DNA from: Ravibacter sp037191015
Lineage (GTDB): Bacteria; Bacteroidota; Bacteroidia; Cytophagales; Spirosomataceae
NCBI GenBank assembly: GCA_037191015.1
Contig: JBBCKD010000010.1
Location: 124,001 to 188,000, forward strand
Direction: 5' to 3'
Length of the DNA stretch: 64,000 nt
Position numbers and translations under genes: made by a program. This document shows, piece by piece, positions 26,163 to 34,168 of this stretch. Within the stretch, counting starts at the first letter, position 1. The number at the start of each line of letters is the position of its first letter. Below the pieces are notes generated by a model that saw nothing but the letters and a program-made list of their open reading frames with translations, searched no databases and had not been told where the DNA came from.

Positions 26163-27461
26163 ATGAACTTTCGCCGCATTTACAGTTTTTGGGAATATCT
26201 GCGGGGGGCATCCGGTGAGTTTTCGCTCAATAACCGGATTTACCATGCCATAACGCTCATAGCAATGGCGGTAATGATCTATAACGTACCGTTCTGCATT
26301 TTGCTGGGCTTGTACGCGCAGGCAGTCGCTACCGTGATTTTGCTATGTTTTCAGTATATACTTTATTATTTGTCCCGCTTCAGGCGGATGGAGTTTGGGC
26401 GTACTATTCAGCTGTTGCTGTTTTATTCGTTCTTTGCCTACAGCTACTTCTCTAATTCGGGAGTAGACGGGTCGGCCCTCATCTCGCTGATCACGGTCCA
26501 TTTTGTGGCCATCGTCGTTGCTCCCCGGAAGCAGCACCTGATATGGACGGGACTGAGCATCGTGTTGCTGCTCGGACTGTTATACACGGAATATTTATAC
26601 CCGTCGGAAATACACAATTCATACGGCAGCAAAAAGGAAAGGCTGATCGATATCGCCTCGACCAACCTGATGTATATTTTCCTTACGGTGACCTGCCTTT
26701 CCTACATTATTAAGAACTATATCGCCGAAAAGAACGTCGCGGAAGAAAAGGCGGTGCGACTCCGGCGGCTGAACCAGCAGCAGAGCCGGCTTATTTCTAT
26801 TATTTCGCACGATTTCAATGCGCCCCTGAGCAATATCAACCAGTATTTAAGAGCGCTCCGCCATGCTGATTTTAATGAGAAAGCGAGGAATAGGCTCGAA
26901 GAGGAACTCTCCCGCATTACTACCGATACCCAGAACCTGCTGCTGAATTTATTGAGCTGGTCCAAAAACAACATGGAACAGATGGATATCCACATCGGCC
27001 CCGTTGCGGTGCAGGACGTGCTCGTCAATACACTCGATGTCTACTATCCGATAGCAAGCGATAAAAATATCATCCTGTATTCGGATGTCAGCGAGGATGC
27101 AGTGGTTTTAGGGGATTTTGATATGCTGGAAATTGTCCTCCGGAATTTAATCAGCAATGCTGTTAAGTTCACGGAAGAAGGGGGTGTGGTAAAAATAGGG
27201 ACGGAAGACCTGGGAAACGGCCATCTGAAAATTAAAGTGACAGACAGCGGGACCGGGATAGATCCTGCCAACCGCGACGTTATATTCAGGGAGGTGGTGA
27301 CGGCTACTTTTGGTACGAAAAAAGAAAAAGGTGCGGGTATCGGCCTGGCTATCTGCAAGGAATTTGTCGAAAATATGGGCGGGGCGATCGGCTTTGACAG
27401 CGAAGAAGGCGAGGGAACTACCTTCTTCGTCATCCTGCCGTCGCCCGACAGGCCGGTGTAG
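26163..27461 (+). CDS. Orphan sensor histidine kinase with multi-helix membrane domain
   Basis: 432 residues. About six membrane helices fill residues 28-185 (ITLIAMAVMIYNVPFCILLGLY split, ALISLITVHFVAIVVA, LIWTGLSIVLLLGLLY, LMYIFLTVTCLSYII). The HisKA domain carries ISIISHDFNAPLSNI with phosphoacceptor H216. The ATPase domain shows VLRNLISNAVKF, VTDSGTGIDP and GAGIGLAICKEF. No response regulator gene is next to it, and it lacks a recognisable PAS, GAF or periplasmic sensing domain, so its signal is probably perceived by the membrane part. The gene is monocistronic between a divergent fucosidase and a convergent yicC. Confidence 0.92.
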   Translation: MNFRRIYSFWEYLRGASGEFSLNNRIYHAITLIAMAVMIYNVPFCILLGLYAQAVATVILLCFQYILYYLSRFRRMEFGRTIQLLLFYSFFAYSYFSNSGVDGSALISLITVHFVAIVVAPRKQHLIWTGLSIVLLLGLLYTEYLYPSEIHNSYGSKKERLIDIASTNLMYIFLTVTCLSYIIKNYIAEKNVAEEKAVRLRRLNQQQSRLISIISHDFNAPLSNINQYLRALRHADFNEKARNRLEEELSRITTDTQNLLLNLLSWSKNNMEQMDIHIGPVAVQDVLVNTLDVYYPIASDKNIILYSDVSEDAVVLGDFDMLEIVLRNLISNAVKFTEEGGVVKIGTEDLGNGHLKIKVTDSGTGIDPANRDVIFREVVTATFGTKKEKGAGIGLAICKEFVENMGGAIGFDSEEGEGTTFFVILPSPDRPV

Positions 27462-27518
27462 CAACCGCCGGCGACCGGGCTTCCGACGGCTGGCAGCTTA
27501 CTTCCGGCAGCTGATTGC

Positions 27519-28409
27519 TCAGATAGCATTCATGGTTTGTTCCTTGATCTTCTCAAGCTCATCCTTCATTTGCACGACCAGCCGCTGGATTGACGAATCA
27601 TTGGCTTTCGAGCCGATGGTATTGATTTCCCGCCCGATTTCCTGGGCAATGAAGTTCAGCTTTTTCCCGTTGCTGTTTTTATCGTCGAGGGTTTCGAGGA
27701 AATATTCCAGGTGGTTTTTCAGGCGTACCTTTTCCTCCGAAATATCATATCGTTCGACATAGTAGATCAATTCCTGCTCGAACCGGTTAGGGTCAAAGCT
27801 GTCGTTGCTGACCAGGTCTCTTACGTTCTTTTCGAGCCTTTCGCGTACGGCCGGGATGCGTTTAATATCCTGCTCCTGGATCTGAGTGAGCAGCAGGTCG
27901 ATCTGCGCGATATATTCCCTGAATTTCGCCGCGGTGAGCGCTCCTTCCTGCAGCCTGAACCCGTCGACCCTGTCCAATGCGCTCAGCAGGCCGCTCCGTA
28001 GCAGGGCCCATTCCTCTTCCTTTTGCCGGCTGTCGGCTGGCTGCTCGGCATTGTAGGCATTCGGCATCTGCATGGCCATCCTGAAAAGCTCGGTCTGGCC
28101 GGCTTCCATATTCAATTCTTTCGAAGTCTCCTGGAGGTCCCTGAAATAGGCTTTGACGAGCGGGCGGTTGATAAGCGACGCAGAGTTATCGGTAGCTTTG
28201 GGCTGAATGGAAAGCGTGCATTCCACTTTTCCTCGCTCAAGCCGCTGTGTCAGGATATTGCGGATTTCCACTTCACGTTCCGAATAATTTTTGGGTATCC
28301 GGCAGTACATATCCAGGAATTTGGAATTAAGCGTCTTGACTTCGAAAACAGCTGTAAGAGTAGGGAGTTCAACGGTGGCCGAGCCAAAGCCGGTCATGGA
28401 TTTAAGCAT
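27519..28409 (-). CDS. yicC: YicC/YloC family endoribonuclease
   Basis: 296 residues beginning MLKSMTGFGSATVE, the conserved N-terminus of YicC, with VEVKTLNSKFLDMYCRIP-type sequence and NRPLVKAY. The C-terminal DUF1732 part ends with LKNHLEYFLETLDDKNSNGKKLNFIAQEIGREINTIGSKAND (split into recognised pieces: SNGKKLNFIAQEIGREINT and ISSKAND-like). Members have been described as metal-dependent endoribonucleases acting on small RNAs. The gene is on the minus strand just before pdxA in coordinate order; a 63-base gap separates it from the pdxA stop, and it lies downstream of pdxA in transcription. Confidence 0.93.
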   Translation of the reverse strand: MLKSMTGFGSATVELPTLTAVFEVKTLNSKFLDMYCRIPKNYSEREVEIRNILTQRLERGKVECTLSIQPKATDNSASLINRPLVKAYFRDLQETSKELNMEAGQTELFRMAMQMPNAYNAEQPADSRQKEEEWALLRSGLLSALDRVDGFRLQEGALTAAKFREYIAQIDLLLTQIQEQDIKRIPAVRERLEKNVRDLVSNDSFDPNRFEQELIYYVERYDISEEKVRLKNHLEYFLETLDDKNSNGKKLNFIAQEIGREINTIGSKANDSSIQRLVVQMKDELEKIKEQTMNAI

Positions 28410-28472
28410 ATAACTTTCGGGTAGATGTAAGATGGAAAATCAAGGATAATGTTGTGAAGGAACAAGCGAGGT

Positions 28473-29600
28473 TCAGAAAAGATCCTGCTCTTTATCAAAC
28501 TCTTCTTTCGGAAGGTTTTCTTCTTTGTTGTTTTTATTCTGATTGCTCAGGTGCGGTTTCGGGCGTAGCGCGTTTTTGGCGATCTCCTTGCTTTCAGACC
28601 TGATCTGCCACACGTCGATAGCCAGGTAAATGGCCTGAAGCAGCGAAGCCGGATCTGCTGTATTTTTGCCAGCGATATCGTAGGCGGTACCATGGTCGGG
28701 GGAGGTCCTTACGACCGGGAGACCGGCTGTGAAATTTACTCCTTCATGAAATGCTATGGTTTTAAACGGGATCAGCCCCTGGTCATGGTACATAGCCAGT
28801 ACGCCGTCGAATTGCCTGAATGATGAGGATGCGAAGAATCCGTCGGATGGGAATGCCCCGAAAACCAGGTCGCCCTTTGCCCTGAACTCTTCGATTACCG
28901 GGTGGATAATCTCTTTTTCCTCAGCCCCTAACAGCCCATTTTCCCCCGCATGGGGATTAAGCCCGAGTACCGCCAGCCGGGGCTTCTGGATGCCGAAGTC
29001 GTTTTTTAAGGACCTCAGCATCTGGAGGATCTTATTCCTGAGTGCTTCGGCGGTGATATGCTCCTTTACTTTTTCCAGGGGCATGTGGCCGGTGAGGACG
29101 CCTACCCGCAGAAAATCCGATACCATAAACATCAATGCCTCCTTCACTTTAAAAGCGTGGGCAAGATACTCTGTATGTCCCGGGAACCGGAAGTCCGGGC
29201 CCTGTATATTATCCTTATTGATAGGAGCCGTTACCAGCGCATCGATCTTCCCTGCTTTCAGGTCTTCGATCGCAGTGCGGAGCGCAGCGAAGGCAGCCTT
29301 ACCCGCCGCCTCGGTTATTTTTCCCGGCTCGACCTCTGACTGGTGATCATTCCAGCAGTTGATGACATTGAGTTGCTTCCTGTTAACCTGGTCGATATTC
29401 TGCGCGCCGAAAAGCTGCAGCTCTTTCATGTTGAGAAGCTGGCGGTACCTGTTGAGAACTCTCGTGGAACCGTATATAACCGGGATACAAAAATTGTTCA
29501 GCTGATGCCCCTGTACTGCTTTAAGGATTATTTCCGGACCTATGCCGTTATAATCTCCCAGTGTTATTCCTATAAGGGGTTTTCGTTGTTCTTCAGACAT
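28473..29600 (-). CDS. pdxA: 4-hydroxythreonine-4-phosphate dehydrogenase PdxA
   Basis: 375 residues from ATG 29598-29600 (MSEEQRKPLIGITLGDYNGIG); the frame opens 18 codons earlier but those residues are not typical. Recognised elements: GDYNGIGPEIILKA, TAPINKDNIQG, the metal-binding His segment FPGHTEYLAHAF, and YHDQGLIPFKTIAFHEGVN with the second and third His. It oxidises 4-phosphohydroxy-threonine in pyridoxal-phosphate biosynthesis. The last 25 residues (NKNNKEENLPKEEFDKEQD) form a charged tail not needed for catalysis. It is divergent from a 2-hydroxyacid dehydrogenase with 88 bases between starts. Confidence 0.95.
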   Translation of the reverse strand: MSEEQRKPLIGITLGDYNGIGPEIILKAVQGHQLNNFCIPVIYGSTRVLNRYRQLLNMKELQLFGAQNIDQVNRKQLNVINCWNDHQSEVEPGKITEAAGKAAFAALRTAIEDLKAGKIDALVTAPINKDNIQGPDFRFPGHTEYLAHAFKVKEALMFMVSDFLRVGVLTGHMPLEKVKEHITAEALRNKILQMLRSLKNDFGIQKPRLAVLGLNPHAGENGLLGAEEKEIIHPVIEEFRAKGDLVFGAFPSDGFFASSSFRQFDGVLAMYHDQGLIPFKTIAFHEGVNFTAGLPVVRTSPDHGTAYDIAGKNTADPASLLQAIYLAIDVWQIRSESKEIAKNALRPKPHLSNQNKNNKEENLPKEEFDKEQDLF

Positions 29601-29688
29601 AAATATTTTACTGCGATCGATTTTAAGGAAGCGTTTGATTCCTATTTTTGCCAAATTTGCCCGGAAGTTACAAAAATTAAGCGCTTCG

Positions 29689-30627
29689 ATGAAAATTCTG
29701 ATTGTTGATGAAATGCACCCGTCCCTGATAGAAATGCTGGACTCCGACGGGTGGAAATATGAATATGCACCCGCTCTGAAGAGAAATGAAATACTGGAAG
29801 CAGTAGGACCTTATGAAGGACTGATGATACGCAGCAAGACGGTAGTGGACACGGAATTCCTGGAAAAAGCGCCGAAGCTGAAATTTATCGCCCGTGCGGG
29901 CGCAGGCCTGGACCTGATAGATATCCCGGCAGTCGAGGCAAGAGGTATTGCGCTGTTTCACGCAGGAGAAGGGAACAGGGATGCGGTAGGAGAGCATGTG
30001 CTCGGGATGCTCCTGGGCCTTTTCAACAATATTGTCAGGGCAGACAGGCAGGTGCGGCAGGGAATATGGGATCGGGAAGGAAACCGTGGAGTAGAATTGA
30101 TGGGTAAGACGGTGGGGCTGATAGGCTATGGGAACAACGGCAGCGCAACCGGCAAAAGGCTGTCGGGATTCGGCTGCCGGGTGCTGGCTTACGACAAGTA
30201 CAAAAAGAACTACGGAGATGCCAATGCATCGGAAGCGTCGCTGGAACAAATTTTGGACGAGGCCGATATCATCAGCCTGCATATCCCGCTGACGGAAGCA
30301 TCTTTCCACCTGGTCGACGGCAGCTTTATTGACCGTATGAAAAAGCCGTTTTACCTGGTCAATGCCGCGCGCGGTGAAGTCGCCGATCTTTCTGCCGTAG
30401 TGGCAGGACTGGAATCAGGGAAGGTAAAAGGAGCCTGTCTCGACGTACTTGAAAACGAGAAACTCGGGAAGCTGACGCCTGCGCAGCAGGAAGTTTATGA
30501 TTACCTGGTGAAGTCCGACAAGGTGGTATTGACGCCTCATGTGGGCGGATGGACGCATGAGAGCTATGTGCGGATCAATGAAGTGTTGTGCCGCCAGATC
30601 CGGGACTGGAGAGATCAACAGAACTAG
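29689..30627 (+). CDS. D-2-hydroxyacid dehydrogenase (SerA/PdxB-like)
   Basis: 312 residues from ATG 29689 (MKILIVDEMHPSLIEML). The NAD-binding motif is VGLIGYGNNGSATGKRLSG, followed by an acidic residue at the end of the second strand (LAYDKYK), which indicates NAD. Catalytic residues are visible: Arg in NAARGEV, Glu in LDVLENE and His in LTPHVGGWTHES. The protein has no ACT or ASB domain. Phosphoglycerate dehydrogenase is the usual annotation. Its divergent pairing with pdxA makes erythronate-4-phosphate dehydrogenase activity (the PdxB step) an alternative worth naming, but PdxB's own C-terminal domain is not evident. A TATTTTTG -7-like box sits at 29643-29650. Confidence 0.88.
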   Translation: MKILIVDEMHPSLIEMLDSDGWKYEYAPALKRNEILEAVGPYEGLMIRSKTVVDTEFLEKAPKLKFIARAGAGLDLIDIPAVEARGIALFHAGEGNRDAVGEHVLGMLLGLFNNIVRADRQVRQGIWDREGNRGVELMGKTVGLIGYGNNGSATGKRLSGFGCRVLAYDKYKKNYGDANASEASLEQILDEADIISLHIPLTEASFHLVDGSFIDRMKKPFYLVNAARGEVADLSAVVAGLESGKVKGACLDVLENEKLGKLTPAQQEVYDYLVKSDKVVLTPHVGGWTHESYVRINEVLCRQIRDWRDQQN

Positions 30628-33011
30628 TCGGTTACCCGGAATTGCGAAACCGCCGAAACCGGCACTCCGTTTGCCGACAGCCCCTGTACAACGATTTTGT
30701 AGCTGCCGGGTTGATCGGAAGTGTAAAAATCGAGGACGGTCTCTTTCCCGGGAACGATGCTGACCGAAGGCGACCAGTACATCAGGTTCCGGAAATCGGG
30801 TAGCCTCCGACCGTTTTTCAGCTCTTTGTCATAAGAAGGCGCGTAAAAATCGCGCTGCCCGAGGGTGCCGTCATAAGCAAGGATCAGCGCCCGCGGATCT
30901 ACTTCGAATCCGGACAGGTCGTGGGTATAGGTGCTGTAGCTTACTATACCGGGGAAAGCGAGGGGGCCGAGGTAGTACATCCGGTTTACTACGTCGGTTC
31001 TCTGAACTTTAAGCGGGTCAAAATGAATAATACGGTCGGTGTCGAAGACCGGTATACCATCCATCAGCAATAGAGGATCTTCGGTAAACAGCTGGGTATG
31101 GACGCCGGTTTCTACTACGCGGGTGTAATACCTGCCTCTCCTGAGCCTGATGTTCACAGCAGGTACGTATTCGCTCAGTATTTCCTCCATGGTAGGGAAT
31201 CTCGTATAGTCGTCGAGGTAGTACCTGAAGTCCGGTGTCCCGTAAAAAGGAATACTGTCGGTCGGGGGAGCGGCCTGCTTATGCGGGAAATAGCTGTTGA
31301 CCGTCTGCATGTTGATGCTTCTCTTCAGTATATCTTTCCGCATTTCGCTTCCGAGGACAAGAGGGGTAAGCTTTGAGGCAATGTTTTCGACGGGTGCAAA
31401 AGGGCTGTCTACCGATATCCTGCAGGTAGAATCCATCCTGTAATTGGTCTGAAATACCAGCTCCCTGGCGCCTGTAAAATTCCGTGCTTCCATGATAAAC
31501 CGGCCTTCTTCATCACTCATGCCGACCCACGGCGCTATCTTGATGGAAGGATAGGCGGCAAAGACCGGCCGGTAGCCGATCGGCAGGTTAACGTCGGCCG
31601 AGGTGACTTTCCCGGTGATGATATGCCCGTTTATTTCGGGCAGGTATTCCGGGTTGAGCTCACCGCTGAGCAGGTGCTCCGTTTTATACCTTCTCCAGCC
31701 GTGGGTAAGCATTACGTTGTCCAGCGCTTCCCTGGCAGCGGCGTTTCTTCCTGCAAAGTAGTAGTCCGGATTTTCCACAACTCCTTTCAGCTCGGAGGTA
31801 AAGAGGAGATGGACGTCGATATCCGGCTGCTCCGCCTGGGGCAGGCTGTCGGTCAGGAAGACCGAAACGGAGGCTTCAAGGGTATCGCTGAGATGAGAGG
31901 TCTTGAAGTTCAGTGAAATTTTCTCTCTTTTGTTAAAAACATCCCTGTTTGCCGAAACTGCCGCGGATGCTTCGGTGCCGGAAAGATGAAAATAGAGGCG
32001 TTCGGCTACCGGCTTCAGGTTATGATCGAAGACGACAAGAACGTTTACTCCCTGCTTCAGTGTCGATTTGGGCAGGCTGAAGCGGGCTTTTCCATTCTCC
32101 GCCCGGGCCTGGAAGGCAGTACTTTTGCTGCCGTTGTAGTGCAGGAGGTGCAGCGCGCTGCCTGCCGTATTCAGCCCAGGACTAACGTCTATTTTCAGTT
32201 CGCTGTCATTTTCCGTCAGGCGCACGGCATATCCTTCCTGCCTGATCACATTAAACGGGAAAGTAGACCGGATCCCTTTTTCGTCAGTTATCTCCGCCCG
32301 GTAGGTCCGGCCTTTTTCAGGAATAAACAGGAAATGCCCGATCCCGTGCACGAGGGGTTTGAATTCTGCCGCTGTCTGCCCGTTCTGATCGAGCAGCTTC
32401 CCGGTAAAATTCACACCTCTGCCATCCGGCCCCTGCGCCTTAAAAGCAATTTTGTTTTCAATTCCGGGCAATGCGCTGCCGCCTTCCGGGAAAAACTGCA
32501 GGTCGGGCCCCGAAGTTTCCGCTGTCCTGCCAGGCAAGGAGGCGGGCAGAGGGGAGAAAGGATTGATCAGGCACAGGGTGGTTTCAAAAAAATGTGCTTC
32601 GGAAAAGTTTTTCATCCAGGTGGTGTAGCCGCGCACCAGGTAGTTGCCTGACGGCAGGTCGGTCGGGATAGGCACGGCACCGCTGCCCCTGCCGTTTTTC
32701 AACGCTACCTTGGCTTGTATGACCGCCTGGTTTTCAATGCCGATCACTTCCAGGTAGCCGATCTTGCTCAGGTCGGCCGGGATAAGGTTTTCGTCGGTCA
32801 CCCACATTTTGAACCAGAGGGTTTCCCCGACCATGTAAACAGGCCGGTCGAGATGCAGGTAGGCTTTTTCCGGCTGGTAATCGGCAATCCGGCGGTTTAT
32901 GCTTTCGGAAACGGGGCCGGCCGCCTGCTGGCACAACGCTTTACCGGGAAAGACAACCGGGAAAAGGGTGGCAGCTACGATCAAAAAAGAGAAATATCCT
33001 GGTACTTTCAT
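30624..33011 (-). CDS. Exported MG2-domain protein with TonB-plug-like segment
   Basis: 795 residues with a signal peptide (FLIVAATLFPVVFPGKALC, cleavage near residue 28). An MG2 (alpha-2-macroglobulin-like) domain begins AYLHLDRPVYMVGETLWFK. Beta-rich repeats follow, and residues 645-657 (DPLLLMDGIPVFD) resemble the core of a TonB receptor plug. There is no beta-barrel after it. Proteins of this build recur in Bacteroidota beside DUF4249 lipoproteins and TonB receptors, and their role is unknown. It is last in a four-gene minus-strand operon, 25 bases after DUF4249. Its stop shares the tetranucleotide CTAG with the stop of the convergent dehydrogenase. Confidence 0.8.
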   Translation of the reverse strand: MKVPGYFSFLIVAATLFPVVFPGKALCQQAAGPVSESINRRIADYQPEKAYLHLDRPVYMVGETLWFKMWVTDENLIPADLSKIGYLEVIGIENQAVIQAKVALKNGRGSGAVPIPTDLPSGNYLVRGYTTWMKNFSEAHFFETTLCLINPFSPLPASLPGRTAETSGPDLQFFPEGGSALPGIENKIAFKAQGPDGRGVNFTGKLLDQNGQTAAEFKPLVHGIGHFLFIPEKGRTYRAEITDEKGIRSTFPFNVIRQEGYAVRLTENDSELKIDVSPGLNTAGSALHLLHYNGSKSTAFQARAENGKARFSLPKSTLKQGVNVLVVFDHNLKPVAERLYFHLSGTEASAAVSANRDVFNKREKISLNFKTSHLSDTLEASVSVFLTDSLPQAEQPDIDVHLLFTSELKGVVENPDYYFAGRNAAAREALDNVMLTHGWRRYKTEHLLSGELNPEYLPEINGHIITGKVTSADVNLPIGYRPVFAAYPSIKIAPWVGMSDEEGRFIMEARNFTGARELVFQTNYRMDSTCRISVDSPFAPVENIASKLTPLVLGSEMRKDILKRSINMQTVNSYFPHKQAAPPTDSIPFYGTPDFRYYLDDYTRFPTMEEILSEYVPAVNIRLRRGRYYTRVVETGVHTQLFTEDPLLLMDGIPVFDTDRIIHFDPLKVQRTDVVNRMYYLGPLAFPGIVSYSTYTHDLSGFEVDPRALILAYDGTLGQRDFYAPSYDKELKNGRRLPDFRNLMYWSPSVSIVPGKETVLDFYTSDQPGSYKIVVQGLSANGVPVSAVSQFRVTD

Positions 33012-33036
33012 TGCTCTGTAAAATCAAATGGAGACC

Positions 33037-34155
33037 CTATGGCCAGAAGGGCGGACGTTTGGTAGTTCCTCCCTGCAGCCGGCAGTCCACGCAGTGCGGA
33101 GACGCTACAATGTACACCTGGGTCATAGGGATATTCTCGACGATCACGTAATTGGTTTGAAGTATGTCTGCGAGGCCAAGCGTATCTATTTCGTAGCACT
33201 GCGGATATCGCCCGAGGTATTCCCTGACAAATATCCTCTGGGATTGGGTGACCCCGCCCGAGAAAAAGCCGAAAGCCTTTTCTTTCGGATGACTGACAGA
33301 CCTGATATTGCCCGACAGTTGAGAAGGAAAAGGATCGAAAATACTTCCGTTGGTTTCATTGTTCCGGGCCAGCTCGGTCCAGTAGTCATAGCCTTCACGC
33401 GTCAGCGCCTGCTGGCGAACGATTATGCTGTATCCGAGTAGAAGCCTGTTGGTATTGGCCGGTACATAAGTGATCGGGTGGGAGCGCACCAGGTCCTGCG
33501 AAAGCGCAGCTGTGGTGAACAGGTTGATATGGGTAGCGTTATTGTGAGACCAGCATTGATTGATGAGCTCTTTCCTTGGGACTACATTGCTGTCGATAAT
33601 TTCGTAAAGGCTATTGAGGGGAGTCCGGTATTCCCAGGTTTCCTCGAATGTCCATTTATAAAAGCGGGTCTGGCCGGCGGGGTCATGTGTATGAACATAG
33701 ATCTGTATCCCGTCGCGACCGTTCAGGGTGTAGGTAACGCTGTCGATCGGCGGGGATAGTGAAAACCGCTGCCAGTCCGATTCGTAGGTTTTCCCGTTTG
33801 ACAGCGATATCGAGAGGCGGTAATTCTGGCTGATGTCCAGGCTGACCGGCGGCAGGTAGTAGAGCCCCGCTTCGTGCGGAGCAGGCAGGAAAATAAATGC
33901 ATCCCCGTTTTCATTTTCGACCCTTATCCCCGCATTTCTTTCCTTTACCGGGCTGGAGGGGTCATGAACGTTCTGGGTCCTGGAGAGCCTGATCCAGCTG
34001 GTATCGGTCCCGTTGGCCTGTACATAACCGTCGAAGACGAGAAAGGTATCTGTATTGTCTATTTCAGGCGGGTTGAACGGATCTATGCAACTGCCGACAG
34101 CGCTTATCAATAAGCCTGACAGTAGCAGCCTGATATAAATTGATGCTTCTTGCAT
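33037..34155 (-). CDS. DUF4249 lipoprotein
   Basis: 372 residues from ATG 34153-34155; the upstream in-frame extension to 34239 overlaps the receptor gene and lacks a signal sequence. The lipoprotein signal RLLLSGLLISAVGSC places the lipid Cys at residue 22. The body is beta-rich with an N-terminal immunoglobulin-like part (FLVFDGYVQANGTDTSWIRL). The C-terminal signature CVDCRLQGGTTKRPPFW is characteristic of DUF4249. The function is unknown; members are usually encoded next to TonB-dependent receptors and are thought to be surface lipoproteins. The gene begins 13 bases after the receptor stop. Confidence 0.9.
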   Translation of the reverse strand: MQEASIYIRLLLSGLLISAVGSCIDPFNPPEIDNTDTFLVFDGYVQANGTDTSWIRLSRTQNVHDPSSPVKERNAGIRVENENGDAFIFLPAPHEAGLYYLPPVSLDISQNYRLSISLSNGKTYESDWQRFSLSPPIDSVTYTLNGRDGIQIYVHTHDPAGQTRFYKWTFEETWEYRTPLNSLYEIIDSNVVPRKELINQCWSHNNATHINLFTTAALSQDLVRSHPITYVPANTNRLLLGYSIIVRQQALTREGYDYWTELARNNETNGSIFDPFPSQLSGNIRSVSHPKEKAFGFFSGGVTQSQRIFVREYLGRYPQCYEIDTLGLADILQTNYVIVENIPMTQVYIVASPHCVDCRLQGGTTKRPPFWP

Positions 34156-34168
34156 AATGCCTGGTGAT

